A stretch of 64,000 nucleotides of DNA from Bifidobacterium castoris. Its GTDB lineage: Bacteria > Actinomycetota > Actinomycetes > Actinomycetales > Bifidobacteriaceae. The stretch covers positions 1-64,000 of the forward strand of contig NZ_QXGI01000006.1 of the NCBI RefSeq assembly GCF_003952025.1, given 5' to 3'. The notes beneath the pieces were generated by a model. That model did no database searches and was not told where the DNA came from. It saw only the letters and a program-made list of their open reading frames with translations. Made by a program: the position numbers and the translations under genes. Numbering within the stretch: position 1 is the stretch's first letter; every line of letters starts with the position of its first letter. Positions 46,032 through 55,226 of this stretch are shown piece by piece.

Positions 46032-47312
46032 ATGCTCGCGCAATACGTGCACGCGTTGCAGGGGCTGCTCGGTCCGTGCCTGCTCGCCGTCGGACTCGAT
46101 GTGCTGCTCGGCTCGACGAACCGACCGTCCTGCCGCGCGCTGCGCATCGGCGACCGTTGGCGCCTCGCAGGCATCCTGTTCGGCGTCGCCGGCGCCATCG
46201 TCTTCGCAGCGCTGCGTGCAACGGCCGTGATCAACCGCCGGTCGAACGTCAACCTGCCCACGCTCATCTGCGCCGTGGCGCTCGATGTGGCCGTGCTCGC
46301 CGCCGCCCTGTGCGCGCAGCGGGCCGTGAAACGCGCCGACGTGCGGCCCGCCCCGGCGATCGCGGCCAACATCGTCGCCGCCGCCGCGCTCGCCGCGACG
46401 GTGTTCTACGCCACCCCCGACGTGATCCTGCAGCTGACGAACTTCGTGGAGCCCGGAGACTCCCCGTTCACCTCGGCGATGCTTGTGCGCCTCATCGGAT
46501 TCCTGCTCGGCGTGGGCACCGCCATGGCGGTCGCCGCCATCATCCGCACGCTGCGTCAGACGGCCGTGCGCGCATCCTTCACCGTGGCCGTGGCGTTGCT
46601 GATCGTCGTGCAGCTCGTGCGGCACGGACTCGACCTTGTGGCGCTGTGCACGAACATGCGGCTGTTCGCGCTGCATGGCACGGCGTTCCGCATGTTCATC
46701 ACGATGCGCAACCATGCGCTCGCGTTGGTGATCGCCCAGGCCGTCATCTTCGTGATCCCGATCGCGGCCTCCCTCGTCACCGGGCTGCGCAGACCCGTCG
46801 CGCCGGCGAACGCCGCGCTCGCGCGTGCCGCGAAGGCGACGCGCAGAAGGGCGTTCGTCGCATCGATCAGCGCGGCGCTCGCGATCGCGACCGCATGGCT
46901 TTCGCTTGCATGGGGCGACGCGAAGCTCAGCGAAGTGCCCGAGCTTTCGCCGCCCGAACAGTACGCGCTCGCGGACGGTCTGGCGAAGATCACCTTCGCG
47001 CAGGTGGCGGACGGCCATCTCCACCGTTTCGAATACAAGGCGCAGGACGGCACGATGATGCGGTTCATCATCATCAAGAAGAACGGCGGCGCCTACGGTG
47101 TGGGGCTCGACGCCTGCGAGACCTGCGGCGACGCCGGCTACTACGAGAAGGACGGCAAGATCATCTGCAAACGCTGCGATGTGGCGATCAACCTCGCCAC
47201 GATCGGCTTCAAAGGCGGATGCAACCCGATTCCTGTCACCTACAAGGCCGGCAACGGCGTGATCGAAATCGAGACCGGCGAACTCGATTCGCTCAGCTCG
47301 CACTTCAGATAG
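46032..47312 (+). CDS. DUF2318 membrane protein with Fe-S-type Cys cluster
   Basis: A 426-residue protein. About eight N-terminal membrane helices are followed by a soluble C-terminal DUF2318 domain with Cys362-x2-Cys365 (ACETCGDAGYY), Cys379-x2-Cys382 (IICKRCDVAIN) and Cys397 (GFKGGCNPIPV). These Cys pairs are thought to bind an Fe-S cluster or iron; the homologue in Campylobacter is Cj1660 of the p19 locus. It would pass electrons or iron across the membrane next to FTR1. The start at 46032 has AAAGGAGG. Confidence 0.9.
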   Translation: MLAQYVHALQGLLGPCLLAVGLDVLLGSTNRPSCRALRIGDRWRLAGILFGVAGAIVFAALRATAVINRRSNVNLPTLICAVALDVAVLAAALCAQRAVKRADVRPAPAIAANIVAAAALAATVFYATPDVILQLTNFVEPGDSPFTSAMLVRLIGFLLGVGTAMAVAAIIRTLRQTAVRASFTVAVALLIVVQLVRHGLDLVALCTNMRLFALHGTAFRMFITMRNHALALVIAQAVIFVIPIAASLVTGLRRPVAPANAALARAAKATRRRAFVASISAALAIATAWLSLAWGDAKLSEVPELSPPEQYALADGLAKITFAQVADGHLHRFEYKAQDGTMMRFIIIKKNGGAYGVGLDACETCGDAGYYEKDGKIICKRCDVAINLATIGFKGGCNPIPVTYKAGNGVIEIETGELDSLSSHFR

Positions 47313-47342
47313 ACGACGGATGGATCAACGAAAGGAGCGCCG

Positions 47343-48644
47343 ATGTTCTTCATGAAAACGGTGCTGCGCTCGGTGAGACGCCAATGGCGCCGCCGGCTGC
47401 TCATCGCGCTCACGGTGGCGCTGTCCGCGACCGTCTCGGTGGCGATGCTCGGCATCGTCTTCGACGTGCAGGACAAACTCAGCGCGGAGCTCGCCGCCTA
47501 CGGCTCGAACATCACGGTGCGCGCGAAGTCGGACGCCGTCGTGACGGACCTCTACGAGACTGTGGACGACGGCGGGACGTCCGTCGACGCGCTGCTCGAC
47601 GAAGCGGACGCGAAGAACGTCAAGACGATCTTCTGGGCGTACAACATCACGAATTTCGCGCCGAGGCTCGATACGAGCGGCAGCGTGCGCATGGAGGGCG
47701 CGACGGTGCAGACGGCGCCGGTCGTGGGAACGTGGTTCGCCAAGCGCATGCGGCTCGACACGGGGGAGACGACGGTGGCCGGCATGAGCGGCATGCGTTC
47801 ATGGTGGAAGCTCGACGGCCGCTGGCCGAAGGACGGCACGGACGAGGCGATCGTCGGCGCCGGGCTCGCCAAGCGCCTCGGCATCGCGCATGACGGCGCC
47901 GCGCAGATCACGGTGACCCGCGACGGACACGACGTGCCGCTCACCGTCGTCGGCGTCTACACGGCGAAGGACGGCGACGACGACGCGATCTACACGTCGA
48001 CCGTGAACGCGCAGGCGGTCGCGGACGCCCCGGGCAAGATCGGGCAGATCGAAGTCAAGGCGCTGACGACGCCGGAGAACGAGCTGGCGCGGCGCGCCTC
48101 GAAGAACCCGGCGATGCTCAGCCAGGAGGAATGGGAGACCTGGTACTGCACGGCCTACGCGTCGTCGATCGCCTACCAGCTCGAGGAGGCGATCCCCGGC
48201 TCCGTGGCGCGGCAGGTGCGCCAGGTGAGCGCGCTGCAGGGCGACGTCATGACGAAGACGCGCACGGTCATGATCGTCATGACGGCGTTGTGCCTCGTGG
48301 CGGCCGCGATCGCCGTGGCGAACCTCATGGCGGCGGCGATCGGCGAACGCTCCGGAGAGCTCGCATTGCTCAAGGCGGTGGGCGCGAACGACGGTGCGGT
48401 CGCCCGGCTGCTGCTCGCCGAAACGCTGCTCGTCGCCTTCGCCGGACTGCTTGTGGGCATCGGAGCCGGAATCGGCGTGGCGCAGCTCATCGGGCATCTG
48501 GTGTTCGGCGCCGGCATCACGGTGCGTCCTCTTGTACTGCTGCTGGTGTCCGTGCTCATCACCGCAAGCATCCTCGCGGCGTCCGTCGCGTCGATCCGTT
48601 CCGTCATCCGTCTCCAACCCGCGCAGGTGCTCCATGGCAGATAA
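47343..48644 (+). CDS. FtsX/MacB-type ABC permease
   Basis: A 433-residue protein. One N-terminal helix (LLIALTVALSATVSVAMLGIV) is followed by a ~230-residue extracytoplasmic domain and three C-terminal helices, the MacB/FtsX topology. The C-terminal FtsX segment includes AAAIGERSGELALLKAVGANDGAV, the coupling region to the ATPase. It corresponds in order to Cj1661 of p19 systems. The next permease overlaps by 11 bases. The role in iron uptake is unclear, perhaps mechanical or lipoprotein-related. Confidence 0.9.
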   Translation: MFFMKTVLRSVRRQWRRRLLIALTVALSATVSVAMLGIVFDVQDKLSAELAAYGSNITVRAKSDAVVTDLYETVDDGGTSVDALLDEADAKNVKTIFWAYNITNFAPRLDTSGSVRMEGATVQTAPVVGTWFAKRMRLDTGETTVAGMSGMRSWWKLDGRWPKDGTDEAIVGAGLAKRLGIAHDGAAQITVTRDGHDVPLTVVGVYTAKDGDDDAIYTSTVNAQAVADAPGKIGQIEVKALTTPENELARRASKNPAMLSQEEWETWYCTAYASSIAYQLEEAIPGSVARQVRQVSALQGDVMTKTRTVMIVMTALCLVAAAIAVANLMAAAIGERSGELALLKAVGANDGAVARLLLAETLLVAFAGLLVGIGAGIGVAQLIGHLVFGAGITVRPLVLLLVSVLITASILAASVASIRSVIRLQPAQVLHGR

Positions 48645-49860
48645 AACCACCGTTCCAGCCGTCCGTCCCGTTCCGGCCGCGCGGGCGAAGAACCGCGTGA
48701 TGTTCTGGAAGATGATCCTCCTCGCCGGTGTCCGCAGGCGCTCGCAGGCCCTGATGGCCGTGCTGTGCGCCACGATAGGGGCGGGGACGCTGCTGTGCCT
48801 CGCCACGATCTGCCTGGTCGTGCCCGCGCAGATGAACGAGGAGCTGCGCTCCTACGGCGCGAACCTGATCGTGACGGCGAACGGCGGCTTCGACGCCGAG
48901 ACCGCCGATGAGGTTACCGACGCGGTGGAGGCCGTCGCGCCCGCGCAATCCGCCTCGTACCGCTACGAATCCGTGCGCATCAACTCCGCCCCGTACACGC
49001 TCGCCGGCATCGAGGCGCAGGATGTGCGCGCGATCAACCGGCACTGGAGCGTGGAAGGCGACTGGCCCGCGAACGGCAACGTGATGATGGGCCGCGACGT
49101 CGCCGAAGGCCTCGGCGTCAAGATCGGCTCCACCATTACGATCGGACTGCGCGACGAGCGGGCGGACGCCGCATTGCGCAACGGGCGGCGGTCCACCGAC
49201 ATCCTGAGTGACGACGGCACGCCGATGTGCGTGGGCGGCATCGTCGACACCGGAGGCGCGGAGGACTCGCTCGTCTACATGAGCGCCGGCGACATGGAGC
49301 GTCTCGCCGGCGCCCGCGGCGCCGACGTGCTCGAATTCGCCTCGCAGGGCGCACCGGATGAGCTTACCGCGCTCGCCGAAACGCTGCAGACCACAGGGGC
49401 GCGCGGCGCCGTGCGCTACCAGGCCCATCAGGTGACGCGCATGACGTCCTCGAACGCACGCATCATCACGATGCTGCGCACGCTGTTCGGCGTCGTCTCG
49501 ATCGTGGCGCTCGCGCTCACGCTGGTGGGCGTCTCCACGACGATGTCCTCAATCGTCGCGCGCCGCCGCGCGGAGATCGGCCTGCGACGCGCGCTCGGCG
49601 CAACCTCCCGCTCCATCGCCGGCGAATTCCTCGTGGAATCCGCGGTGTACGGCGTCGTGGGTGGCGCCATCGGCTGCGCCGCCGGCTACGGCATCGCCTA
49701 TGCGTTGTGCGCGCAGGTCTTCGACCGGCGCGTGGGTTTCAGCTGGTGGCTCGCCGCGCTGTGCGTGCTGGTGTCGGTCGCGCTCGCCGTCGTCGCCTCG
49801 ATCGGGCCGGTCAGGCGCGCGACGCGCATCGACCCGGCGGTCGTGCTGCGTGAGGAGTGA
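48634..49860 (+). CDS. FtsX/MacB-type ABC permease, second subunit
   Basis: A 408-residue partner of the previous gene with the same topology: one helix near residue 45, an extracytoplasmic domain and three C-terminal helices. The coupling segment is SSIVARRRAEIGLRRALGATSRS. The start (48634) lies inside the previous gene; the upstream frame to 48394 is only its shadow. It probably forms a heterodimer with 47343 and uses the ATPase at 49903. Confidence 0.9.
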   Translation: MADKTTVPAVRPVPAARAKNRVMFWKMILLAGVRRRSQALMAVLCATIGAGTLLCLATICLVVPAQMNEELRSYGANLIVTANGGFDAETADEVTDAVEAVAPAQSASYRYESVRINSAPYTLAGIEAQDVRAINRHWSVEGDWPANGNVMMGRDVAEGLGVKIGSTITIGLRDERADAALRNGRRSTDILSDDGTPMCVGGIVDTGGAEDSLVYMSAGDMERLAGARGADVLEFASQGAPDELTALAETLQTTGARGAVRYQAHQVTRMTSSNARIITMLRTLFGVVSIVALALTLVGVSTTMSSIVARRRAEIGLRRALGATSRSIAGEFLVESAVYGVVGGAIGCAAGYGIAYALCAQVFDRRVGFSWWLAALCVLVSVALAVVASIGPVRRATRIDPAVVLREE

Positions 49861-49902
49861 CGGATGCCGTTGGAAACACCAAAGAACTCGAAAGGAACCC
49901 GC

Positions 49903-50706
49903 ATGCTGCTGGAACTCGACCATGTGAGCAAGATCTACGGGGATCTGCACGCCGTGGACGATCTCACGCTGACGGTGCCGCAGGGGCAGTGGCTCGCCAT
50001 CGTGGGGTCGTCGGGATCGGGGAAGACGACGCTGATGAACATGATCGGATGCCTCGATACGCCATCGTGCGGTTCGGTGACGCTCGACGGCAACCGCGTG
50101 GACGAGCTGCGCGCTCGCGAACTCGCGGACGTACGCAAGAACCTCATCGGCCTGGTGTTCCAGAAATTCCATCTCGTGCCCCATCTGACGGCGTTGGAGA
50201 ACGTGATGATCGCACAGTACTACCACTCGGTCGTGGACGAGCGGCAGGCGCGTGAGGCGCTTGCGCGCGTTGGTCTGGAAGCGCGCGCGAACCATCTTCC
50301 GGCGCAGCTTTCCGGCGGTGAACAGCAGCGTGTGTGCATCGCGCGTGCGCTCATCAACTGCCCGAAGCTCATCCTCGCCGACGAACCCACCGGCAATCTG
50401 GACGAGGCCAACGAACACGTCGTGCTCGATCTGCTGCGCGAACTGCATGCGCAGGGAACGACGATCATCGTCGTCACCCATGATGCGCTCGTGGCGAGCT
50501 GCGCGCAGCGGGAGATCATGCTCAACCACGGTGTGCTCGTGGGCGAGCAATGGCATGACGAGGACGCACGGGCGCGGTATGAGGCGGCGGGAGGCCGTCC
50601 GGCGTTCACCGGCGCCGCCGTCCGCGGTGCGCAGCATGAGGGCGACGCGCCGATCGCGTTCGCCGATCCGACGAAGGCGGCCAAGACGGGCGGCGCCGAG
50701 GATTGA
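49903..50706 (+). CDS. ABC transporter ATPase, LolD/MacB type
   Basis: A 267-residue ATPase. Walker A is GSSGSGKTT, the Q-loop is GLVFQKFHLVP, the signature is LSGGEQQR, Walker B is LILADEPTGNLD, and the H-loop is VTHD. This matches the LolD/MacB/FtsE group that drives FtsX-type permeases. The start at 49903 (GAAAGGAAC upstream) is preferred to ATG 49864. A 45-residue Ala/Gly-rich C-terminal tail is unusual for the group. It energises the permease pair upstream. Confidence 0.93.
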   Translation: MLLELDHVSKIYGDLHAVDDLTLTVPQGQWLAIVGSSGSGKTTLMNMIGCLDTPSCGSVTLDGNRVDELRARELADVRKNLIGLVFQKFHLVPHLTALENVMIAQYYHSVVDERQAREALARVGLEARANHLPAQLSGGEQQRVCIARALINCPKLILADEPTGNLDEANEHVVLDLLRELHAQGTTIIVVTHDALVASCAQREIMLNHGVLVGEQWHDEDARARYEAAGGRPAFTGAAVRGAQHEGDAPIAFADPTKAAKTGGAED

Positions 50707-50756
50707 ACGCATCCACGCACCCGGCGTCCACAACCATCCAAGGAAAAGGAACGGCA

Positions 50757-51263
50757 ATGAAAACCTCGAAGCAACTGATGGCGTTGACGGCACTGTCGGC
50801 GGCCGGTCTGATGATGCTGTCCGGATGCGGCGAACCCAGCGCGCGGCCGATGGACGACGAGTTCGCGGGCGATTCCGGGGAGACGATGTCCGATTCCGAC
50901 GGCAAGTCGTGCTGCGACGACAAGGAGTCGGATGCGGATGACGGCGTCGCGGATCCGGCCGCCGCGTACGCGGACGGCGATTACGCGGCGATAGGGCAGT
51001 ACGGCCCCGTCGGCGAGGACACGATAGACGTGTACATCGGCGTGCGCGACGGCCTCGTGCACGATGTGCGCGTCGTCGGGCATCCGTTCACGTCCATCTC
51101 GCGCGGGCACCAGGAGGCCTTCGCCAAGGAGGTGCCGGGAGTCGTCACCGGCAAACCGATCAAGGATCTGAAGGTCGACAAGATCGCCGGCGCCAGTTGG
51201 ACGAGCGAGGCCTTCAACGCCGCTTTGGACGAGGTGCGGCGGCAGGCGGCGCAGCAGCACTGA
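50757..51263 (+). CDS. FMN-binding-domain lipoprotein, probable flavinylated electron carrier
   Basis: A 168-residue lipoprotein. The lipobox LSGC (Cys24) is followed by an acidic linker with a CC pair (KSCCDD) and an FMN_bind domain (DTIDVYIGVRDGLVHDVRVVGH). Near the C-terminus, DKIAGASWTS (Asp141, Ser147) matches the flavinylation motif Dxx(S/T)GA(T/S), with Ala in the fourth place and Ser as the acceptor. ApbE at 42128 would add FMN. It takes the place of the thioredoxin-like genes that end p19 loci in Campylobacter. A role in reducing Fe3+ or DUF2318 at the cell surface is inferred. The start at 50757 has AAGGAAAAGGA. Confidence 0.88.
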   Translation: MKTSKQLMALTALSAAGLMMLSGCGEPSARPMDDEFAGDSGETMSDSDGKSCCDDKESDADDGVADPAAAYADGDYAAIGQYGPVGEDTIDVYIGVRDGLVHDVRVVGHPFTSISRGHQEAFAKEVPGVVTGKPIKDLKVDKIAGASWTSEAFNAALDEVRRQAAQQH

Positions 51264-51523
51264 CTTGTAGCCGCATCCGGGGCCGCGGCGATCGGTGGGA
51301 GGCATGGGCGGGATGAGGGTCGTCGTGTCCGGTTCTGCTTCTGCCGCGTTCCGCGGCCGACATGGGCGCAACCATGCGTATAACAGCCCGACCTGAACGT
51401 TACGTGATTTTGCCGTGGTAGCGGAAACCCGCGTGATTACGGGCGAAACGCGCCCTGATCCCGTACTGTGGAGGATAGTTCAAGGTTTTTCGGACTTTGG
51501 AAAGAATCAAAAGGAAGCACAAT

Positions 51524-51778
51524 ATGTATTGGATTTGGACGCTCATCGTCGGAGCGATCATCGGCGCCATCGCTGGCGCGATCACCAACCGCAGCGGATC
51601 GATGGGTTGGATCGCCAACATCATCGCCGGTCTTGTGGGATCGTCGCTCGGTCAGGCGATCTTCGGCAGCTGGGGACCGCAGCTCGGCGGCATGGCGATC
51701 TTCCCATCGCTCATCGGCGCGGTCATCGTGGTGCTGGTCACCTCGTTCATCGTGATGCGGATCACCGCCAAGAGCTGA
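51524..51778 (+). CDS. GlsB/YeaQ/YmgE-family small membrane protein
   Basis: An 84-residue protein made of three hydrophobic, Gly-rich helices (TLIVGAIIGAIAGAI; WIANIIAGLVGSSLGQAIFG; PSLIGAVIVVLVTSFIVMRI). The Gly pattern and size match the transglycosylase-associated/GlsB stress family of unknown function. ATG 51524 with AAAAGGAAG is chosen over an upstream in-frame ATG at 51497. It has its own short unit, ended by a strong hairpin. The 260 bases upstream show no other gene; a -10-like GATAGT lies near 51474. Confidence 0.85.
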   Translation: MYWIWTLIVGAIIGAIAGAITNRSGSMGWIANIIAGLVGSSLGQAIFGSWGPQLGGMAIFPSLIGAVIVVLVTSFIVMRITAKS

Positions 51779-51807
51779 CGGTCCGCGCTTCGGCGCTGAT
51801 CGCCCAT

Positions 51808-51857
51808 AACCGGGGCCTTGCACGCGGTCTTCATGACTTGCGTGCAAGGCCCCGGTT
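51808..51857. terminator. Bidirectional terminator, GlsB-like gene / nagA
   Basis: An 18-bp perfect stem (51808-51825 with 51840-51857; arm AACCGGGGCCTTGCACGC) with a 14-base loop and TTT at the end, between convergent genes. Confidence 0.85.
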
Positions 51858-51908
51858 TGTTTATCGTATCTGCCCGTATTGGACCGTACTGTGGTCTGAT
51901 CCGCAAGG

Positions 51909-53207
51909 CTACCGTTGCCGGCGTCCGGCGCACCAGACGTGCCGGACCGCCCAGTCGGCGGGGCCGAGCAGCAGCACGTCGGCCGCATAGCCGCGGCATA
52001 CCAGGCCGAGCGGTGCGTCGGTGACGGCGTTCGGACGGTCGAAGCCGAAGACCTGCGCCGGGATGAGCGTCGCCGCGGCGACGGCATCGGCCGGCGCCAT
52101 GCCCAGGTCGAGCACCGCACGTCGCACTGCGCCCTCAAGCAGCAGCGTCGATCCGGCGATCGCGCCGTTCGAGACGAGACGGGCGTGGCCGCCGACGACC
52201 CGCACATCCAGTCCGCCGAGCTTGTAGGGGCCGTCCGGGCAGTCGGTCGCCGCCATCGCGTCGGTGACGAAGACGGTGCGGCGCGGTGCGAAGCCGAGCG
52301 CCATGCGCAGCACAGGGTCCTGCACATGGAAGCCGTCGTCGATCAGTTCGATTGCGACGCGCGGATCCTCGACGGCCGCCGGGATCGGCCCGGGCTTGCG
52401 ATGGTGCAGCGACGGCATCGCGTTGAACAGATGCGTCATCAGCCGCGCACCGGCGTCGAAGGCGCGCACGGCCGTCATGTAGTCGGCGTCGGTGTGGCCG
52501 ACGGCCGCGACGACGCCGGCGTCCGCGAACATGCCGATCGCCCGCATCGCGTGCGGCAGCTCCGGCGCGATCGTGATCTGCCGCAGGCAGCCGTCGGCGG
52601 CGTCGAGCAACGTCTCGACATGCTCCGGCGTCGGGTCGCACAGGCACGCGGGATCATGCGCGCCTTTGTGCAGCGGAGATAGGAACGGGCCTTCCAGATG
52701 CGCGCCGAGGATGTCGGGCCGCTCGCGCATCGCGTCGCGCACATTGCGCAGGTTCGCGGTCAGGACGTCGAAGGGATTCGTGATGAGGCTGCAGACCTGC
52801 CGCGTCGTGCCGTGCATCATATGCCCGGCACGCGCGACGCGGATGCCGTCGGCGCCGTCGTCGAAGGACATGCCCCACGCGCCGTGCGCATGGATGTCCA
52901 CGTATCCCGGCGTCAGCAGCATGCCGTGCGCGTCGTGCGTGTGTTCGTCGTCGATGCCGTGCCGCGCGGCGGCGGACTTGAAATCCGCGGCCGTCACGCC
53001 CGCGTCGACGATGACGCCGTCCGAGCAGATGATCCAGCTGTCGGGGAGGATGCCGCGTGCATCGACGCGCGTCGCGTTGACGATGCCGAAGGCCTCGGGC
53101 GGCAGGGCGAAGGAACGTGCGATGCGTTCGGCGGCCGCGGCGCGTTCATGCGGCACCGTCGGGATGCCGGGAAGTTCGGATGCGCTGTCCTGATGCATGA
53201 TCGTCAT
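51909..53207 (-). CDS. nagA: N-acetylglucosamine-6-phosphate deacetylase
   Basis: A 432-residue cytoplasmic amidohydrolase that converts GlcNAc-6-P to GlcN-6-P and acetate. The barrel motifs are clear: PGYVDIHAHGAWG (metal-binding loop), GAHLEGPFLSPLHKGAHD, AVGHTDADY, THLFNAMPSLHHR and FVTDAMAATDCPDG. The N-terminus is about 40 residues longer than E. coli NagA. The start at 53207 has an ACGGAG in front; ATG 53198 is an alternative. It is the last gene after nagB (38-base gap) in a leftward amino-sugar operon. Confidence 0.95.
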   Translation of the reverse strand: MTIMHQDSASELPGIPTVPHERAAAAERIARSFALPPEAFGIVNATRVDARGILPDSWIICSDGVIVDAGVTAADFKSAAARHGIDDEHTHDAHGMLLTPGYVDIHAHGAWGMSFDDGADGIRVARAGHMMHGTTRQVCSLITNPFDVLTANLRNVRDAMRERPDILGAHLEGPFLSPLHKGAHDPACLCDPTPEHVETLLDAADGCLRQITIAPELPHAMRAIGMFADAGVVAAVGHTDADYMTAVRAFDAGARLMTHLFNAMPSLHHRKPGPIPAAVEDPRVAIELIDDGFHVQDPVLRMALGFAPRRTVFVTDAMAATDCPDGPYKLGGLDVRVVGGHARLVSNGAIAGSTLLLEGAVRRAVLDLGMAPADAVAAATLIPAQVFGFDRPNAVTDAPLGLVCRGYAADVLLLGPADWAVRHVWCAGRRQR

Positions 53208-53245
53208 CTCCGTGTTCTGCACGGTCCGCTGGCGGGCGCGCGCCC

Positions 53246-54034
53246 TCAGATGCCCTGCCATGCCGGCTTGTGCGCGTAAGCGTAGCGGTAGTAGTCCTTG
53301 TTGCGCAGTCGCGCCGCCGCCTGTTCGTCGACGATGACGGTCGCGTGCGGATGCAGTTGCAGCGCGCTCGCCGGGCAGAACGACGAGACGCCGCCCTCGA
53401 CCGTCTCGGCGATCGCCTCGGCTTTGCCGTCGCCGAACGCGAGCAGCACGAGATGGCGTGCCTTCATGATCGTGCCGATGCCCTGCGTGATGCAGTGCGT
53501 CGGCACCTGATCGATGTCGCCGTCGAAGAAGCGCGCGTTGTCGATGCGCGTCTGTTCGGTGAGCGTCTTGATGCGTGTGCCCGAGGCGAGCGACGAACCC
53601 GGCTCGTTGAATCCGATGTGGCCGTCGGTGCCGATGCCGAGGATCTGAACGTCGATGCCGCCGGCCGCCTCGATGGCTGCGTCGTATGCCTTGCCGGCAT
53701 GTTCGATCGTCGCGAGGTCGCCGTTCGGCACGTGGACGAGCTGCGGGTCGAGGCCGAGCGGTTCGACGACGGTGCGTTCGATGACGCTGTGATACGACTC
53801 CGGATGCTTCGGGTCGAGGCCCGCGTATTCGTCGAGCGAGAAGCCGCGCACCCGCGAGACGTCGAGACCGCGCTCCGTGATCGTCCTCGCAAGCTCCTGA
53901 TAGGCGGCGAGCGGGCTCGAGCCGGTCGCAAGGCCGAGCACGCAGTCCGGCTTGCGTTCGATGAGATCGGCCACGCACTTGGCGTAGATGGCGCCAGCCT
54001 CCCGTTCGGATTCGGCGATGATGACTTCCGTCAT
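53246..54034 (-). CDS. nagB: Glucosamine-6-phosphate deaminase
   Basis: A 262-residue enzyme that turns GlcN-6-P into fructose-6-P and ammonia. Family motifs: VLGLATGSSPLAAYQEL (phosphate loop), FSLDEYAGLDPKHPESYHSV (catalytic Asp), GIGTDGHIGFNEPGSS (catalytic His-Glu region) and QGIGTIMKARHLVLLAFGDGKA. The length matches NagB. The start at 54034 has AAAGGAG. It feeds amino sugars into the bifid shunt at fructose-6-P. Confidence 0.97.
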   Translation of the reverse strand: MTEVIIAESEREAGAIYAKCVADLIERKPDCVLGLATGSSPLAAYQELARTITERGLDVSRVRGFSLDEYAGLDPKHPESYHSVIERTVVEPLGLDPQLVHVPNGDLATIEHAGKAYDAAIEAAGGIDVQILGIGTDGHIGFNEPGSSLASGTRIKTLTEQTRIDNARFFDGDIDQVPTHCITQGIGTIMKARHLVLLAFGDGKAEAIAETVEGGVSSFCPASALQLHPHATVIVDEQAAARLRNKDYYRYAYAHKPAWQGI

Positions 54035-54140
54035 GATGATGCTCCTTTGCTTGATCGGTGCTGTTTGTTGTGTTCATTGGATGGATGGTCGCGTCAACGC
54101 CGGGCAGAGGGAATCCGCAGAGCGATGGCAACGGATGTGC

Positions 54141-54165
54141 ATGACGGCGGCCATGTCACCGTCAT
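54141..54165 (-). other. Hairpin between ROK kinase and nagB
   Basis: ATGACGG (54141-54147) pairs with CCGTCAT (54159-54165), 11-base loop. It may be a weak terminator after the ROK kinase; the 170-base gap could also hold a nagB promoter that I cannot place. Confidence 0.35.
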
Positions 54166-54204
54166 CGGGATATCGTGAAGCGCGGCACGACTGGCGCGTG
54201 CGTG

Positions 54205-55185
54205 TTAGGCTCCAGTCGGTAGGGATTGGGCGGTGAGGGCTGCCCCTATTGCGCCCACCGGCAGTTTGGTCGGCGCCAGACGCAGACGCGCCGGCAGATT
54301 GAGGGCGTGGATGAATCCGCTGTCTTTGCCTCGGCGGCGCAGCTCCGCCCGGATTGCATCGAGCAGCGCCGTGCCGGTCTGGGCCATGCCACCGCCGATG
54401 ATGATGACGTTCGGGTCGACGGTCAGGGCAAGCACGTCGATCGTATCGGCAATCGCGGCGATGATGGTGTCGCGGGTCTCGACAGCCTGCCGATGACGTG
54501 GGTGTGCGTCGTTGGCAGCTACGGCGAGGATGTCCGGCATCGGAGGATCCGCATACGGCCATAGGCGTTTCGCCGCGCCGCCGCTGCCGGCGGTTTCGAG
54601 ACAGCCGTGTTGTCCGCATGCGCAGCGCCAATGATGGGGCTCGACCGGGATATGTCCGATTTCTCCGACCGTATTGCTCGAACCATGGTCAAGTCTGCCG
54701 TTGCGGATGATGCCGGCTGCAAGACCCGTGCCGAGGTTGAGGAACGCGATGGTCTGTCCGCCCGCGGTGCCGTCCTCGACGAGACGTGCCGCGCCGACCG
54801 CAGCTGCGTTGACGTCGTTCTCGACGATTGTCGGCAGCTGGAAGTGTTCGCGCACGGCGCTTGCAAGAGGCACGTAGTCGATAGACAGATTAGCGATATC
54901 GCGCACATCACCGGTTGAGCCGTCCACGGTGCCCGGCGTGCCGACGCCTATGGCGGAGACGTCGCCAGCGTCGGCGGGAAGCTGTGCCATGAGTTCGTCA
55001 ATAATGGAGATGATGTCGGTGACGAGCGCGTCAGCTCCGCATCGTGCCGGGCGGTTGGACTGTGCGAGGATATGCACGTCGCCGAATCCCGAGGGGCGAG
55101 GTACTTCAATCGCGATGCCGGCGATCTTCGTGCCTCCCACGTCGATGCCGATAAGCAACGGTGTGGTGTTTGAGGAACCTGCCAT
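54205..55185 (-). CDS. ROK-family sugar kinase (possible N-acetylglucosamine kinase)
   Basis: A 326-residue kinase. The ATP-binding motif is LLIGIDVGGTKIAG, the catalytic base is in VENDVNAAAVGAA, and the ROK zinc motif is GEIGHIPVEPHHWRCACGQHGCLE (His and three Cys). The adenosine motif is IIIGGGMAQ. It lacks a DNA-binding N-terminus, so it is an enzyme, not a regulator. With nagA and nagB it may phosphorylate GlcNAc at C6; glucose or ManNAc are alternatives. The start at 55185 has AAAGGAG. Confidence 0.9.
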   Translation of the reverse strand: MAGSSNTTPLLIGIDVGGTKIAGIAIEVPRPSGFGDVHILAQSNRPARCGADALVTDIISIIDELMAQLPADAGDVSAIGVGTPGTVDGSTGDVRDIANLSIDYVPLASAVREHFQLPTIVENDVNAAAVGAARLVEDGTAGGQTIAFLNLGTGLAAGIIRNGRLDHGSSNTVGEIGHIPVEPHHWRCACGQHGCLETAGSGGAAKRLWPYADPPMPDILAVAANDAHPRHRQAVETRDTIIAAIADTIDVLALTVDPNVIIIGGGMAQTGTALLDAIRAELRRRGKDSGFIHALNLPARLRLAPTKLPVGAIGAALTAQSLPTGA

Positions 55186-55226
55186 GACAACTCCTTTGTT
55201 GTAGATGATGGGAGTGAGTCTCTTCC

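Noticed and set aside
47343-50706. Macrolide or antimicrobial-peptide exporter (MacB-like)
   Set aside because: The three genes sit inside an FTR1-P19-DUF2318 operon in the same order as p19 iron loci.
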